DNA of 64,000 bases from Novosphingobium profundi (GTDB taxonomy: Bacteria; Pseudomonadota; Alphaproteobacteria; Sphingomonadales; Sphingomonadaceae). Position numbers and translations under genes: made by a program. The stretch lies in contig NZ_JABWCU010000007.1 of assembly GCF_018491765.1 (NCBI RefSeq), positions 62,001 through 126,000 on the forward strand. Reading direction: 5' to 3'. A model generated the notes under the pieces. That model had not been told where the DNA came from, did not search any database, and saw nothing but the letters and a program-made list of their open reading frames with translations. Shown here piece after piece: positions 37,730 to 46,558 of this stretch; within the stretch, counting starts at the first letter, position 1, and the number at the start of each line of letters is the position of its first letter.

Positions 37730-38665
37730 TCAGAGGCTTTTGGCCAGTTCCTCGATCTCGGCCATGGTCGAGGCGGCGGCGACGTTCACCTCGCCCGCCG
37801 AGCGCTTGATCATGGGCCCCACGACCTTGCCGCCCAGTTCCACGAAATCGGTGACGCCCGCCGCGGCCATCGCGATCGCGCTTTCACGCCAGCGCACGCG
37901 GCCGCAGACCTGCTCGACCAGCAACTGCTTCACCTGCGCCGGATCGGTCACCACCGAGGCGGTGACGTTGGCGTAAAGTGCAACGGCCAGCGTGCCCGGT
38001 GCGGTCTTCTCCAGTGCCTCGGCCATCGCATCGGCGGCCGGCTGCATCAGCGGGCAGTGGAACGGCGCGGAAACCGGCAGGATCACGCCACGCTTGATGC
38101 CGTGGTCCTTGACCAGCGCGACCGCGCGCTCGATCGCGCCCTTGTGGCCCGAAAGCACGACCTGGCCCGGATCGTTGTCGTTGGCGACAGTGCAGACTTC
38201 CCCTTCGGCCGCCGCCTCGGCCAGCGCCGTGGCCTTCTCGATGTCGGCGCCGAGCAGCGCGGCCATGGCGCCCAGGCCCACCGGCACCGCGGCCTGCATC
38301 GATTCGCCGCGCAGCTTGAGGAGACGCGCGGTGTCGGCAAGGCTGAAAGCGCCCGACGCGCAGAGCGCCGTGTATTCACCGAGCGAGTGGCCGGCCACGA
38401 AATCCGCCTTGTCGGCCAGCGAAATCCCGCCGTCCTTCTCGAGCACGCGCAGCACGGCGATGGCGTGCGCCATGATCGCGGGCTGGGCGTTGGCGGTCAG
38501 CGTGAGCTGGTCCTCGGGGCCCTCGGCCATGATCTTGAACAGGTCCTGGCCGAGCGCGTCGTTCACTTCCTCGAAGACCTCGCGCGCGGTGGCGCTCGCC
38601 TCGGCAAGCTCGACACCCATGCCGACCTTCTGGCTGCCCTGGCCCGGAAAAACGAAAGCACGCAT
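37730..38665 (-). CDS. fabD: Malonyl-CoA:ACP transacylase
   Basis: A 311-residue enzyme loading malonyl groups onto acyl carrier protein. FVFPGQGSQKVGMGVEL at the N-terminus, the nucleophile elbow AGHSLGEYTAL (Ser94) and PVSAPFHCPLM with the catalytic His are all visible. First gene of an operon with a methyltransferase, fabG and a GNAT gene. Length is normal. Confidence 0.96.
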   Translation of the reverse strand: MRAFVFPGQGSQKVGMGVELAEASATAREVFEEVNDALGQDLFKIMAEGPEDQLTLTANAQPAIMAHAIAVLRVLEKDGGISLADKADFVAGHSLGEYTALCASGAFSLADTARLLKLRGESMQAAVPVGLGAMAALLGADIEKATALAEAAAEGEVCTVANDNDPGQVVLSGHKGAIERAVALVKDHGIKRGVILPVSAPFHCPLMQPAADAMAEALEKTAPGTLAVALYANVTASVVTDPAQVKQLLVEQVCGRVRWRESAIAMAAAGVTDFVELGGKVVGPMIKRSAGEVNVAAASTMAEIEELAKSL

Positions 38666-38990
38666 AGCAACAATCCTCTGTGCCCGGCCACGACGGCCTC
38701 AGGTGCCTCGCCGGGGAAAGTGGCAGCGCTTATTGCGCTTGGGGCCGGAGGGCAAGCCCCGCAACCCGGCATCGCCCCCTCTCCCGGCCCCAGGCTGTTC
38801 TCCCTTGCGCGCCGGAAAGCGGCATCGTGCGAGCCCTTCAGCAAACATGACAGAGTATTTCACGCGAAATTCGATGTATTCACCTGTAACTTCGCATCAA
38901 CCCCGATCGAAAATGGGTTGAACTACTGAGCGACAGCGCATGAAAACCGGCTCACGATCCCTAGCGAACGCCCCACCACGCAGGACGACG
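38666..38990. other. 325-base divergent promoter region
   Basis: It lies between fabD (minus) and the membrane cassette at 38991 (plus). No gene is convincing; a frame starting at 38940 extends the 38991 gene by 17 residues but lacks a ribosome-binding site. The centre (38850-38930) is AT-richer and probably holds the promoters. Confidence 0.5.
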
Positions 38991-39290
38991 ATGCACCAAC
39001 CACCCGACCTGATCGAACGCACGCTCGATGCCCTGGAAAGGCTGATGAAGATGTTCGCGTTCGAGCGAGTCCTCTACCTGGCCTGTACGGTCATTTCCTT
39101 TGCGATGCTGATGATCAGCCTCGCCATTCTGTTCCAGTCCGGCCAGATCTCGGTTCCCCAGCTGGGCATGATCTTCGGCGCTTCGGGCCTGATCGCTGCC
39201 TCGGCCGCGCGCGTCTCGTTCTTCCTCAACAAGTCCTTCGACCTCATCTCGCTGATCATCCAGCAACTTTCGCAAGGCAAGGATTCATGA
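38991..39290 (+). CDS. Small membrane protein, first gene of a two-gene cassette
   Basis: A 99-residue protein: a short cytosolic N-terminus (MHQPPDLIERTLDALERLMK, an amphipathic helix), then two membrane segments (VLYLACTVISFAMLMISLAI and LGMIFGASGLIAASAARVSF) and a C-terminal helix. AGGA precedes the ATG. It overlaps the next gene by 4 bases (ATGA), so the two are translationally coupled and probably form a complex. No family recognised. Confidence 0.7.
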   Translation: MHQPPDLIERTLDALERLMKMFAFERVLYLACTVISFAMLMISLAILFQSGQISVPQLGMIFGASGLIAASAARVSFFLNKSFDLISLIIQQLSQGKDS

Positions 39291-40033
39291 ACGCACCGCC
39301 GCCGCAGGACATGCGCACGATCACCGAGGCGATCGACAGCCTGCACGCGTCCTCGCGCCGCTCGATCCCGATGTTCCTGATCGGGCTCGCCGCCACGCTC
39401 ATCGCGGCCGGTGTGGCGATCTTCTACATCATCCAGCTCTCCTCCGACCTTGCCGACGCGCGCGAGCAATTGGCCAGGACGCAGAAGAAACTGGTCGAGG
39501 CCGAGAAAAGCCTCGCCGTGGGCCACGCGGTGCTGCGTTCGGTCGACGAGAAGATCGCCAGCACGGGAGAGCCGCGAGACCGCGAAATCCGCCAGATCAA
39601 GGCGGCCATCTCCGACCTCGACCGCAGCCAGACCGATCTCGCCTGGGCTTCGAAGGCGGTGGGCGTGGCAGCCGCGAAGATCACCCCCGCCAACGCCCCG
39701 CCAAGCCCGCTGCCGAGCGCCACCCCGACCGCGCCCGGCTGGTACGCGGTCACCGCCAGCTATCCGGAGAATCCGACGGGCCTTCGCGAAGCGCTCGACG
39801 ACGTTGCCAAAGCCGCCCGCAAGGGGCTTTGCGCCGAAGTCTGGAAGACGCAGATCAGCAAGCACTATGCGGTGATCCTCGGCCCCAGGGCCACCCGCGA
39901 GGTGGCGCAGGAGGCGGTCGCCCTCGCCCGCGCGAGCGGCATGGCCGCCGACGCCTTCCTCCAGGTCGACCGCGACTGGGAGCGCATCCCCGAAGGCGGC
40001 AAGTGCGAAACCGCCCGCGCGCCGAAAAACTGA
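39287..40033 (+). CDS. Membrane-anchored coiled-coil protein with SPOR-like C-terminus
   Basis: A 248-residue protein with one N-terminal membrane segment (SIPMFLIGLAATLIAAGVAI), a long coiled coil (DAREQLARTQKKLVEAEKSL and onward to about residue 125), a Pro/Ala linker and a C-terminal 80-residue domain (GWYAVTASYPENPTGLREA, then KHYAVILGPRATREVAQEA) that resembles a SPOR-type or sensor-like beta-alpha fold. Coupled to the preceding gene by an ATGA overlap. It ends 3 bases from the convergent LD-carboxypeptidase gene. Function unknown. Confidence 0.72.
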   Translation: MNAPPPQDMRTITEAIDSLHASSRRSIPMFLIGLAATLIAAGVAIFYIIQLSSDLADAREQLARTQKKLVEAEKSLAVGHAVLRSVDEKIASTGEPRDREIRQIKAAISDLDRSQTDLAWASKAVGVAAAKITPANAPPSPLPSATPTAPGWYAVTASYPENPTGLREALDDVAKAARKGLCAEVWKTQISKHYAVILGPRATREVAQEAVALARASGMAADAFLQVDRDWERIPEGGKCETARAPKN

Positions 40034-40036
40034 CGG

Positions 40037-40870
40037 TCAGGCCGGCTTGCCGAAGGGAACGATGCGGTTGGCCGCGTCATGGCCGATGTCGGCCGCGCCG
40101 AGATAGGCAATGGCATGACGCTGGCACCAGTGGCGCGCGATCTCCTCGGGCGCGATGCCGAAGGGACGGTCGTTCTCGGGCACCGCGCTCACCCGGCCGA
40201 GGCGCAGGCCCGCAATTCCGCCCAGATGCGCGGTCAGGTGGAAGAACAGTCGGTCGATGGCATAGAGGTATTCCGAAACTTCCTCGACCATCACCACGTG
40301 CCCGGCCAGCCCCGGCATCAGCGGCGTTCCCGCCAGCATGGCCAGCGTCATCAGGTTGAAGGCGACGACGGGATGTTTTTCTCCGGCCAGCGACGGCTCG
40401 ATCGGCTCCGCGCCTCCCGGCTTCGTGACGCCGCCCGAGAGGTAGCCCAGTACACGGCGGATCGCATCCTCGCCGCTCTCGCGCCGGATGTCGGCCAGCA
40501 TGGGCGCATGGACCGGACGGCCGATTCGCGCCCGGTAGAGCCCGCCCAGCAGATAGCCCGCATCGGAGTAGCCCAGGAAAAGCTTGTCCTGCGCCGCATG
40601 ATCGAGCCTGGCGAGCGCGTCCTCGGCAACGCGGCAGGCGCCATAGCCGCCGCGCGCGAACCACACCGCGTCGGTGCCCGGATCGTTGGCGCATTCGAGC
40701 AGCGCTTCAAGCCGCAGGGCATCGGCGCCGGCGAAATGTCCGTCTTCGGCAAAGCACTGTTCGTGGACGACGAGTTCCAGCTCGGGAAACTCGGCCCCGG
40801 CAAGGGCAAGGACCCGCTCCGCGTCGACGCGCTGGATCGGGGTGGACGGTGCACAGACTGCGATACGCAT
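40037..40870 (-). CDS. ldcA: LD-carboxypeptidase (S66 family)
   Basis: A 277-residue serine peptidase that removes the terminal D-Ala from the tetrapeptide in peptidoglycan recycling. The N-terminus MRIAVCAPSTPI, the WFARGGYGACRVAEDALARL segment and the nucleophile motif FLGYSDAGYLLG (Ser102) are clear; a conserved Glu and His lie further on. GGAAGGGG precedes the ATG at 40870. It is divergent from the MurC/Mpl-like ligase by 57 bases, a combination that makes biochemical sense for recycling. Confidence 0.88.
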   Translation of the reverse strand: MRIAVCAPSTPIQRVDAERVLALAGAEFPELELVVHEQCFAEDGHFAGADALRLEALLECANDPGTDAVWFARGGYGACRVAEDALARLDHAAQDKLFLGYSDAGYLLGGLYRARIGRPVHAPMLADIRRESGEDAIRRVLGYLSGGVTKPGGAEPIEPSLAGEKHPVVAFNLMTLAMLAGTPLMPGLAGHVVMVEEVSEYLYAIDRLFFHLTAHLGGIAGLRLGRVSAVPENDRPFGIAPEEIARHWCQRHAIAYLGAADIGHDAANRIVPFGKPA

Positions 40871-40927
40871 GGTGATCCCCTTCCTATCGATGTTGTCTTG
40901 CGCCGCAAGGGCGCATACCGAGGGAAC

Positions 40928-42400
40928 ATGACCGACTGTTCCGAGGCCGCCGCGAGCGCCCCCGCCACCGCCCCTGCCCCCGCCCTCATCGCCACGCCCG
41001 CGCAGCTGACCGCGCACCCCTGGTTCTTCTGCGGCATCGGCGGCTCGGGCATGCTGCCCCTCGCGCTCATCCTCAAGGGCCTGGGCGCGACGATCGCGGG
41101 CTCGGACCGCGGCCGCGACCAGGGCCGCAGCCCCGAAAAGTTCGCCTGGCTCGAATCGCTCGGCTTCACGCTCTTTCCCCAGGACGGCAGCGGCATCACT
41201 GCGCCCGACCAGACCCTCGTCGCCTCGGCTGCGGTCGAGGATACCGTGCCCGAGGTCGTGCGCGCGACCGAACTGGGCTGTCCGCGCATGACCCGCGCGC
41301 AGCTTCTCGCCGCGCTGTTCAACGCCGCGCCCGAAGGCATCGCCATCGGCGGCACCTCGGGCAAGTCCACCGTGACCGGCATGACCGGGTGGATCATGAC
41401 CCGGGCGGGCACCGATCCCACGATCATGAACGGCGCGGTGATGAAGAACTTCGTCAGCGACGAGGCCCCCTTCGCCAGCGCGCGCGTGGGCGGAGGAGAC
41501 ATCTTCGTTTCCGAGGTCGACGAGAGCGACGGCTCGATCGCCCTCTACCACCCCAAGGTCGCGGTGCTGCTCAACGTCAGTCTCGACCACAAGTCGCTCG
41601 AGGAACTGCGCGGCCTCTTCGGCGATTTCCTCGCCCGGGCCGAGATCGCGGCGGTCAACCTTGACGACGCCGAAAGCGCCGCGCTCGCCCACCGCGCGAA
41701 ATCGGCGATCACCTTCGGTATCACCAACCCGCACGTGCGCCTGCGCGCGGGCGACGTGGTCCAGGGGCCCACCTCGCTCAGCGCCACCGTGACCGATCGC
41801 CTGGAAGGCACCACCCACGCGCTGAAGCTTCAGGTCCCGGGCAAGCACAACCTCTACAACGCGCTCGCCGCGATCGCCGCGGCCCACGCCGCCGGGGTTC
41901 CCGTGGCCAAGGCGGTCGAGGCACTCGCCAGCTTCACCGGCCTCGCCCGCCGCTTCGACATCGTGGGCACCTCGCCCTCGGGCATTACCGTCATCGACGA
42001 CTTCGGGCACAATCCCGACAAGGTCTCGGCCACGCTGTCCACACTGAAAGCGCATCCCGGACGCATCATCGCCTTCTTCCAGCCGCATGGCTATGGCCCC
42101 TTGCGCCAGATGGGCCATGAACTTGCCCGCGTCATGGCCTCCAAGCTCACCGCGAACGACGTCGCGATCCTGTGCGATCCGGTCTATTTCGGAGGCACTG
42201 TCGACCGCTCGGTCGGCAGCGAGCGCATCGTCGCGCTGATCGGCGAGGATGGCGGCAAGGCCGAGCACCTGGCCGAACGCGCGGCCTGCGCGACCCGCAT
42301 CGCCGAGCTCGCCGAGCCGGGCGACCGGATCGTGGTGATGGGCGCTCGCGACGACACGCTCACGACTTTCGCGAAAGACCTCCTCGACCGCCTGCCCTGA
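40928..42400 (+). CDS. MurC/Mpl-like Mur ligase family protein
   Basis: A 490-residue Mur ligase. The N-terminal Rossmann domain (FFCGIGGSGMLPLALILKG), the ATP-binding loop IGGTSGKSTVTGMTGW, the EVDESDGSIALYHPKVAVLL region, GKHNLYNALAAIAAA and VIDDFGHNPDKVSATL are present. The P-loop reads GTSGKST instead of the usual GTHGKTT, marking a separate subgroup. Mpl joins recycled tripeptide to UDP-MurNAc; with ldcA divergently adjacent, that role is the best guess, but MurC-like activity with another amino acid is possible. A GGGAA site precedes the ATG. Confidence 0.82.
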   Translation: MTDCSEAAASAPATAPAPALIATPAQLTAHPWFFCGIGGSGMLPLALILKGLGATIAGSDRGRDQGRSPEKFAWLESLGFTLFPQDGSGITAPDQTLVASAAVEDTVPEVVRATELGCPRMTRAQLLAALFNAAPEGIAIGGTSGKSTVTGMTGWIMTRAGTDPTIMNGAVMKNFVSDEAPFASARVGGGDIFVSEVDESDGSIALYHPKVAVLLNVSLDHKSLEELRGLFGDFLARAEIAAVNLDDAESAALAHRAKSAITFGITNPHVRLRAGDVVQGPTSLSATVTDRLEGTTHALKLQVPGKHNLYNALAAIAAAHAAGVPVAKAVEALASFTGLARRFDIVGTSPSGITVIDDFGHNPDKVSATLSTLKAHPGRIIAFFQPHGYGPLRQMGHELARVMASKLTANDVAILCDPVYFGGTVDRSVGSERIVALIGEDGGKAEHLAERAACATRIAELAEPGDRIVVMGARDDTLTTFAKDLLDRLP

Positions 42401-42463
42401 TCACTGCCGAGACCACTGCGCACCTGCGGTAACTCGCGCCTTGCGGCGCAGGCCTGCGCGCGC

Positions 42464-42496
42464 CCTTGGACGTGCCCCCATGCCGCACGTCCAAGG
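42464..42496 (+). terminator. Terminator-like hairpin after the Mur ligase
   Basis: CCTTGGACGTG (42464-42474) pairs exactly with CACGTCCAAGG (42486-42496) around an 11-base loop. It lies 63 bases beyond the ligase stop. No T-run follows. Confidence 0.6.
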
Positions 42497-42607
42497 CGTT
42501 CACGCGCCCTAGCGCCGATCCCCCGCACAAATCCCGATACCCCACGAACGCGCGCTTAGCAGACCTCGCGGTACTGCCGCCTGCGCAACCACCTATCGGG
42601 AGCGGAT

Positions 42608-42823
42608 ATGTCACTACCTCCACAAGGCTCGGCGGTGTGGGGACGACTGGCCTCTGGCGGCCTGTCACGCCTGCAGACGAGTCATCTGGGCACGCAGATG
42701 CTGATCAAGCGGCTGGAACTCAGCCCCTCGCCACCTGCGGCCAAAGCCACCGAAATCTACAACTACTTCGTAAAGTGGGAGCGGTCCCTTGCAAATGAAG
42801 TCGCCCAACTCAATCGCCTCTGA
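42608..42823 (+). CDS. Small hypothetical protein (71 aa)
   Basis: Starts MSLPPQGSAVWGRLASGGLS and ends in a helix, KATEIYNYFVKWERSLANEV. GGGAGCGGAT lies before the ATG. Its last 29 bases overlap the start of the next gene in a different frame, suggesting translational coupling. The C-terminal helix has a coding look. Unrecognised; the combination with the FIST-like and chemoreceptor genes is the only hint of role. Confidence 0.55.
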   Translation: MSLPPQGSAVWGRLASGGLSRLQTSHLGTQMLIKRLELSPSPPAAKATEIYNYFVKWERSLANEVAQLNRL

Positions 42824-43814
42824 CGGCACGCCGATCAACGGGTTGCTGCCCGTCGATGCGGTCATCGATCTCATCAAGGCCGGGGCCAGCCTCAGCCTCG
42901 CGGGCCGCAAGGCCGCGCTCGACCGCCTGCCGGCGGGAAGGTGGATCGCCGGGACCTCGCCCTACTTCATGACCGCCGATGGCGGACGGATCATCGACGA
43001 CGACGTGCTCTTCGTCACCGATCTCGGAAGCATCGGCGAAGTCACTTTCGCGACTTACGACGCCGACCAGCTCGAACGCATCTCGGGCGATGCGCCCGAC
43101 AGCGGCCTCGCGCTTGCGGTGATCCCGGCAGGTTCGCGCTGCCACACCGAATTCGCGCAGAACGCGGCGAGCTATCCGATGGCCTTCCTGCGCCCGACCG
43201 TGGGCTGGATCTCGGGCTACGACCTCGCCCATCCCGACGAGAGCGCCTATGCCTACGACGGCCAGGTCGCGACGGCCTACGAAGACCGGGTTGCGGTGGC
43301 CCACATCACGATCCCCGAAAGCGAGAGCCCGGTGATCGAGATCGTCAACATCTTCGCGCCCGACGGCGGCGACGTGATCCGCTTCGAGGAAGCCGGATTT
43401 ACCCCCGAATGGTGCCTCGTCGGCGGCGAGCGCAAGCGCTTTGCCGACTATGTCGTCGAACGCGGACGCGAAGGCGGCGACCTGCCGCTGGTGGGCGACT
43501 TCGGCGGCGCGCGGGTCAACGCCTCGCTCAAGACGGTGGACGCACAGGCCGGCACGGTCGAGCTCTACGCCCCGGTCTTCGCGGGCGTCGACTACAGCTT
43601 CGCCGCGCCCGTGGGCGACTACGCCGATGGCTTTCGCAAGGCGCTCGAGACCCAGCCCTTCGACGGCGCGGTCTGGTCTTGCAACTGCATCCTCAACTTC
43701 CTGTTCGGCCAGCTCGAGGGTGTCGCCATCGGCGGCGTGGCCGGTCCGGTCACCTTCGGCGAAGTCGCCTACCAGCTGCTCAACCAGACCATGGTCGTGA
43801 TCCGCAAGGATTGA
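42795..43814 (+). CDS. Unknown protein with a FIST-like C-terminus
   Basis: A 339-residue soluble protein. An N-terminal SLAGRKAALDRLPAGRWIAG and a TSPYFMTADGGRIIDDDVLF segment begin the first half; the C-terminus VWSCNCILNFLFGQLEGVAI, then GPVTFGEVAYQLLNQT, resembles the end of FIST signalling domains. I cannot name the family with certainty (it may be the one catalogued as DUF6976; unchecked). The ATG at 42795 is preferred to a TTG at 42789. It precedes the protoglobin chemoreceptor by 176 bases, with a hairpin between. Confidence 0.65.
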   Translation: MKSPNSIASDGTPINGLLPVDAVIDLIKAGASLSLAGRKAALDRLPAGRWIAGTSPYFMTADGGRIIDDDVLFVTDLGSIGEVTFATYDADQLERISGDAPDSGLALAVIPAGSRCHTEFAQNAASYPMAFLRPTVGWISGYDLAHPDESAYAYDGQVATAYEDRVAVAHITIPESESPVIEIVNIFAPDGGDVIRFEEAGFTPEWCLVGGERKRFADYVVERGREGGDLPLVGDFGGARVNASLKTVDAQAGTVELYAPVFAGVDYSFAAPVGDYADGFRKALETQPFDGAVWSCNCILNFLFGQLEGVAIGGVAGPVTFGEVAYQLLNQTMVVIRKD

Positions 43815-43828
43815 GCGCGCCGGGGAGC

Positions 43829-43871
43829 GGACCTGAGAGGCATCCGGCGGGTGCGCAAGCCCCTCAGGTCC
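43829..43871 (+). terminator. Hairpin between the FIST-like and chemoreceptor genes
   Basis: GGACCTGAG (43829-43837) pairs with CTCAGGTCC (43863-43871), nine base pairs around a 25-base loop. It probably terminates the upstream gene, so the chemoreceptor likely has its own promoter. Confidence 0.55.
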
Positions 43872-43990
43872 CGGCGGTCACCAAGCACGCGACGCAACAT
43901 TAATCCGATCTCATACCTAGGCCAGCGCATACGCCAAATTTGACAAGCCGCCCCTAGGCTTACCTTCCAATCCGCAGACGAGGAAATGGC

Positions 43991-45565
43991 ATGTCCCAGA
44001 CGGCATCGAACATGGAAATTCCCGACAGGCTGGAAATGTTCGCTATCACCGAGACCGACAACGCGCGCTTTGGCGGCATTGCCCAGCTCATACGTCGGCT
44101 CGGCCCGGGGGTGCTCGACACCTTCTACACCTCGATCCGCGCGGACCGGCGGCGCTCCTCCTTCTTCAAGTCGCAAGGCATGATGGACCATGCCCGCTCA
44201 AAACAGCTCGACCATTGGGTCGACCTGTTCTCGGGCCGGATCGACCAGACCTACATGGCGCGCGCCGAACGCATCGGCAAAGTCCATGCGCAAATCGGCC
44301 TGCCCCCCACCTTCTACATCGGCGCCTATGCCCAGGTCCTCGCCGAAGTCATCGAGCGCGACCTCTCGCGCTCGATCGCGGGCGTGCTGGTGCGCGGCAA
44401 GGTCAAGAACCTCGCCACGCTCGTCAAGGTCGCGCTGATGGACATGGACATTGCCACCTCGGCCTACCTCGCCGCGCAGGACCACAGCCGCGAAACAACG
44501 CTGAGCTCGCTTTCGCAGGCGCTCGAGGCGGTGGCGCAGGGCGATCTCACCACCGAGCTGGGCACCCTGCCCCCCGGTTTCGAGCAGATCCAGTCCGACT
44601 TCGCCGCGATGTGCGACGCGATCGTCCAGACGCTGGGCGCGGTCGCCGCCTCTTCCGAGCAAATTCGCGTGGGCGCCTCCGAGATCCGTGCCGCGAGCGA
44701 CGATCTCTCGCAGCGCACCGAGAGCCAGGCCGCCGCTCTCGAGGAATCGGCCGCCGCTCTCGATCAGTTGACCAACGGCGTGCGCACTTCGGCGCAAGGG
44801 GCAAGCGAGGTCAACCGCTCGGTCGGCGAGGCCGAAACCGAGGCGCGCGACGGCGGCCAGGTGGTCGAAGAGGCGGTCGCGGCGATGGACGGGATCCAGA
44901 AGAGCGCCAAGGAGATCGGCGCCTTCGTCAACGTGATCGATTCGATCGCCTTCCAGACCAATCTGCTTGCCCTCAACGCCGGGGTCGAGGCCGCGCGCGC
45001 GGGCGATGCCGGCAAGGGCTTCGCGGTCGTCGCCAACGAGGTGCGCGCGCTCGCCCAGCGCTCGGCCGAAGCCGCGCAGAACATCAAGGACCTCATCGGG
45101 GGGTCGGAACAGCAAGTCCAGCGCGGTGTCGCGCTGGTCGGCCGCACCGGCGAGGTATTCCGCCGGATCGTCGAGAAGGTCTCCGGAATTACCGGCCTCG
45201 CCTCGCAGATGTCCGACCTTTCGCAGACCCAGGCGGGACAGCTCAGCCAGGTCAACTCGGCGATCGGCGACATGGACCGCATGACCCAACAGAACGCGGC
45301 CATGGTCGAAGAGACCACCGCCGCCGCGCGCAACCTCGCGCAGCAGGCCGAGGACCTCGCCAAGCTGGTGCGCATGTTCAAGCTCGAAGTGGGCCCGAGC
45401 CACGGCGCACCGATAGCCGTCGTCGCGAAAAACCCACGCAAGCCCGCAACAAAGGCCCTGCCCGAACCGTCCTACACCCCCGCTCCGTCCGCGGCGCCGC
45501 GCACGGCCGGCGCGCTCGCGCTCAAGCCCGAGGAAGCCCCCGACGCGGACTGGACCGAATTCTGA
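43991..45565 (+). CDS. Cytosolic globin-coupled methyl-accepting chemotaxis protein
   Basis: A 524-residue soluble chemoreceptor. Residues 1-165 form a protoglobin domain with the likely proximal heme ligand His99 (GKVHAQIGLPPTFYIGAY). A HAMP-like linker (ALEAVAQGDLTTELG) follows, then a long MCP signalling domain with the hairpin tip IAFQTNLLALNAGVEAARAG and FAVVANEVRALAQRSAEAA. It ends in DWTEF, a W-x-x-F-type CheR-docking tail. No membrane segment. Proteins of this layout sense oxygen or other gases through heme and signal to CheA. Flagellin lies 1.2 kb downstream. Confidence 0.92.
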   Translation: MSQTASNMEIPDRLEMFAITETDNARFGGIAQLIRRLGPGVLDTFYTSIRADRRRSSFFKSQGMMDHARSKQLDHWVDLFSGRIDQTYMARAERIGKVHAQIGLPPTFYIGAYAQVLAEVIERDLSRSIAGVLVRGKVKNLATLVKVALMDMDIATSAYLAAQDHSRETTLSSLSQALEAVAQGDLTTELGTLPPGFEQIQSDFAAMCDAIVQTLGAVAASSEQIRVGASEIRAASDDLSQRTESQAAALEESAAALDQLTNGVRTSAQGASEVNRSVGEAETEARDGGQVVEEAVAAMDGIQKSAKEIGAFVNVIDSIAFQTNLLALNAGVEAARAGDAGKGFAVVANEVRALAQRSAEAAQNIKDLIGGSEQQVQRGVALVGRTGEVFRRIVEKVSGITGLASQMSDLSQTQAGQLSQVNSAIGDMDRMTQQNAAMVEETTAAARNLAQQAEDLAKLVRMFKLEVGPSHGAPIAVVAKNPRKPATKALPEPSYTPAPSAAPRTAGALALKPEEAPDADWTEF

Positions 45566-45573
45566 TACCTATG

Positions 45574-45595
45574 GCCGGGCCAAGTTCGGCCCGGC
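45574..45595. terminator. Bidirectional terminator hairpin
   Basis: GCCGGGCC-AAGTTC-GGCCCGGC sits between the convergent chemoreceptor and DUF808 genes, 8 bases after the former and 16 before the end of the latter. An 8-bp perfect stem. Confidence 0.65.
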
Positions 45596-45610
45596 TCGGC
45601 ACGCGTCTTT

Positions 45611-46558
45611 TCAGTGCGCGGCCTTGCCGCGCGCCTTGGCCACGAGGTGCAGGATGACGGCGATAACCGCGCCGAGCACAAGTCCGACAATGGCCGAAAC
45701 CAGCGCATAGGATATCCAGCCGGTGACCGGCCCCAATGGCCCGCTCGCCTGTTCGACCGTGTGCTGTAGGCCATGCGCCATGTGCGCGGGTGCCGCGAAC
45801 CCGAGTTCTTCCAGCCCGTGCAGGAGAATTCCGCCGCCGACCCAGAGCATCGCCAGCGTGCCCACCGAACTCAGCAACTTGAGCACCACCGGCATCGCGC
45901 GCAGCAGGAAGCGCCCGACCCCTTGCGCCATCTTCGAGGCCTTGCGCGCAAGGTGCAGGCCGACGTCGTCCATCTTCACGATCAACGCCACCGCGCCATA
46001 GACGCCAAAGGTGATGACCAGCCCGACGATCGCCAGCGTCACCGCGCGGGTCACCAGCGTCGCATCGCTCACTTCCGCGAGCGCAATCGCCATGATCTCG
46101 GCCGAGAGGATGAGGTCGGTCCGGATCGCGCCGGAGGTGCGCGCCTTCTCGAAGGCGACGGGATCGGTGATCGTGTCCTCAAGCGTTTCGCCGTGCTTGG
46201 CGCCGCCCAGCATCTCGAGGATCTTCTCGGCCCCCTCGAACGAGAGATAGAGGCCGCCCATCATCAGGATTGGCGTGATCGCCTGTGGCAGAAACGCGCT
46301 CAGCACGAGCGCGATCGGAAGCAGGATGACCAGCTTGTTGAAGATCGAACCCTTGGTGATGCGCCAGATCATCGGCAGCTCGCGGTCGGGCGTGAAGCCG
46401 GTCACGTAGCCGGGCGTCACGGCGGCATCGTCGATGACGACGCCCGCGGCCTTGCTGCCAGCCTTGGCCACCCCCGCGCCGACGTCGTCGACCGAAGCGG
46501 CCGCGGCACGGGCAATGACCGATACGTCGTCAAGCAGGGCGACAAGGCCGGAGGGCAT
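45611..46558 (-). CDS. DUF808 family inner-membrane protein (YedI-like)
   Basis: A 315-residue polytopic protein of the DUF808/YedI family. The N-terminus [20 protein letters not shown] is diagnostic, followed by [20 protein letters not shown], a [15 protein letters not shown] segment and about six membrane segments. The function of the family is not established. AAAGGA precedes the ATG. It lies between the chemoreceptor and flagellin genes on the opposite strand. Confidence 0.9.
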   Translation of the reverse strand: MPSGLVALLDDVSVIARAAAASVDDVGAGVAKAGSKAAGVVIDDAAVTPGYVTGFTPDRELPMIWRITKGSIFNKLVILLPIALVLSAFLPQAITPILMMGGLYLSFEGAEKILEMLGGAKHGETLEDTITDPVAFEKARTSGAIRTDLILSAEIMAIALAEVSDATLVTRAVTLAIVGLVITFGVYGAVALIVKMDDVGLHLARKASKMAQGVGRFLLRAMPVVLKLLSSVGTLAMLWVGGGILLHGLEELGFAAPAHMAHGLQHTVEQASGPLGPVTGWISYALVSAIVGLVLGAVIAVILHLVAKARGKAAH

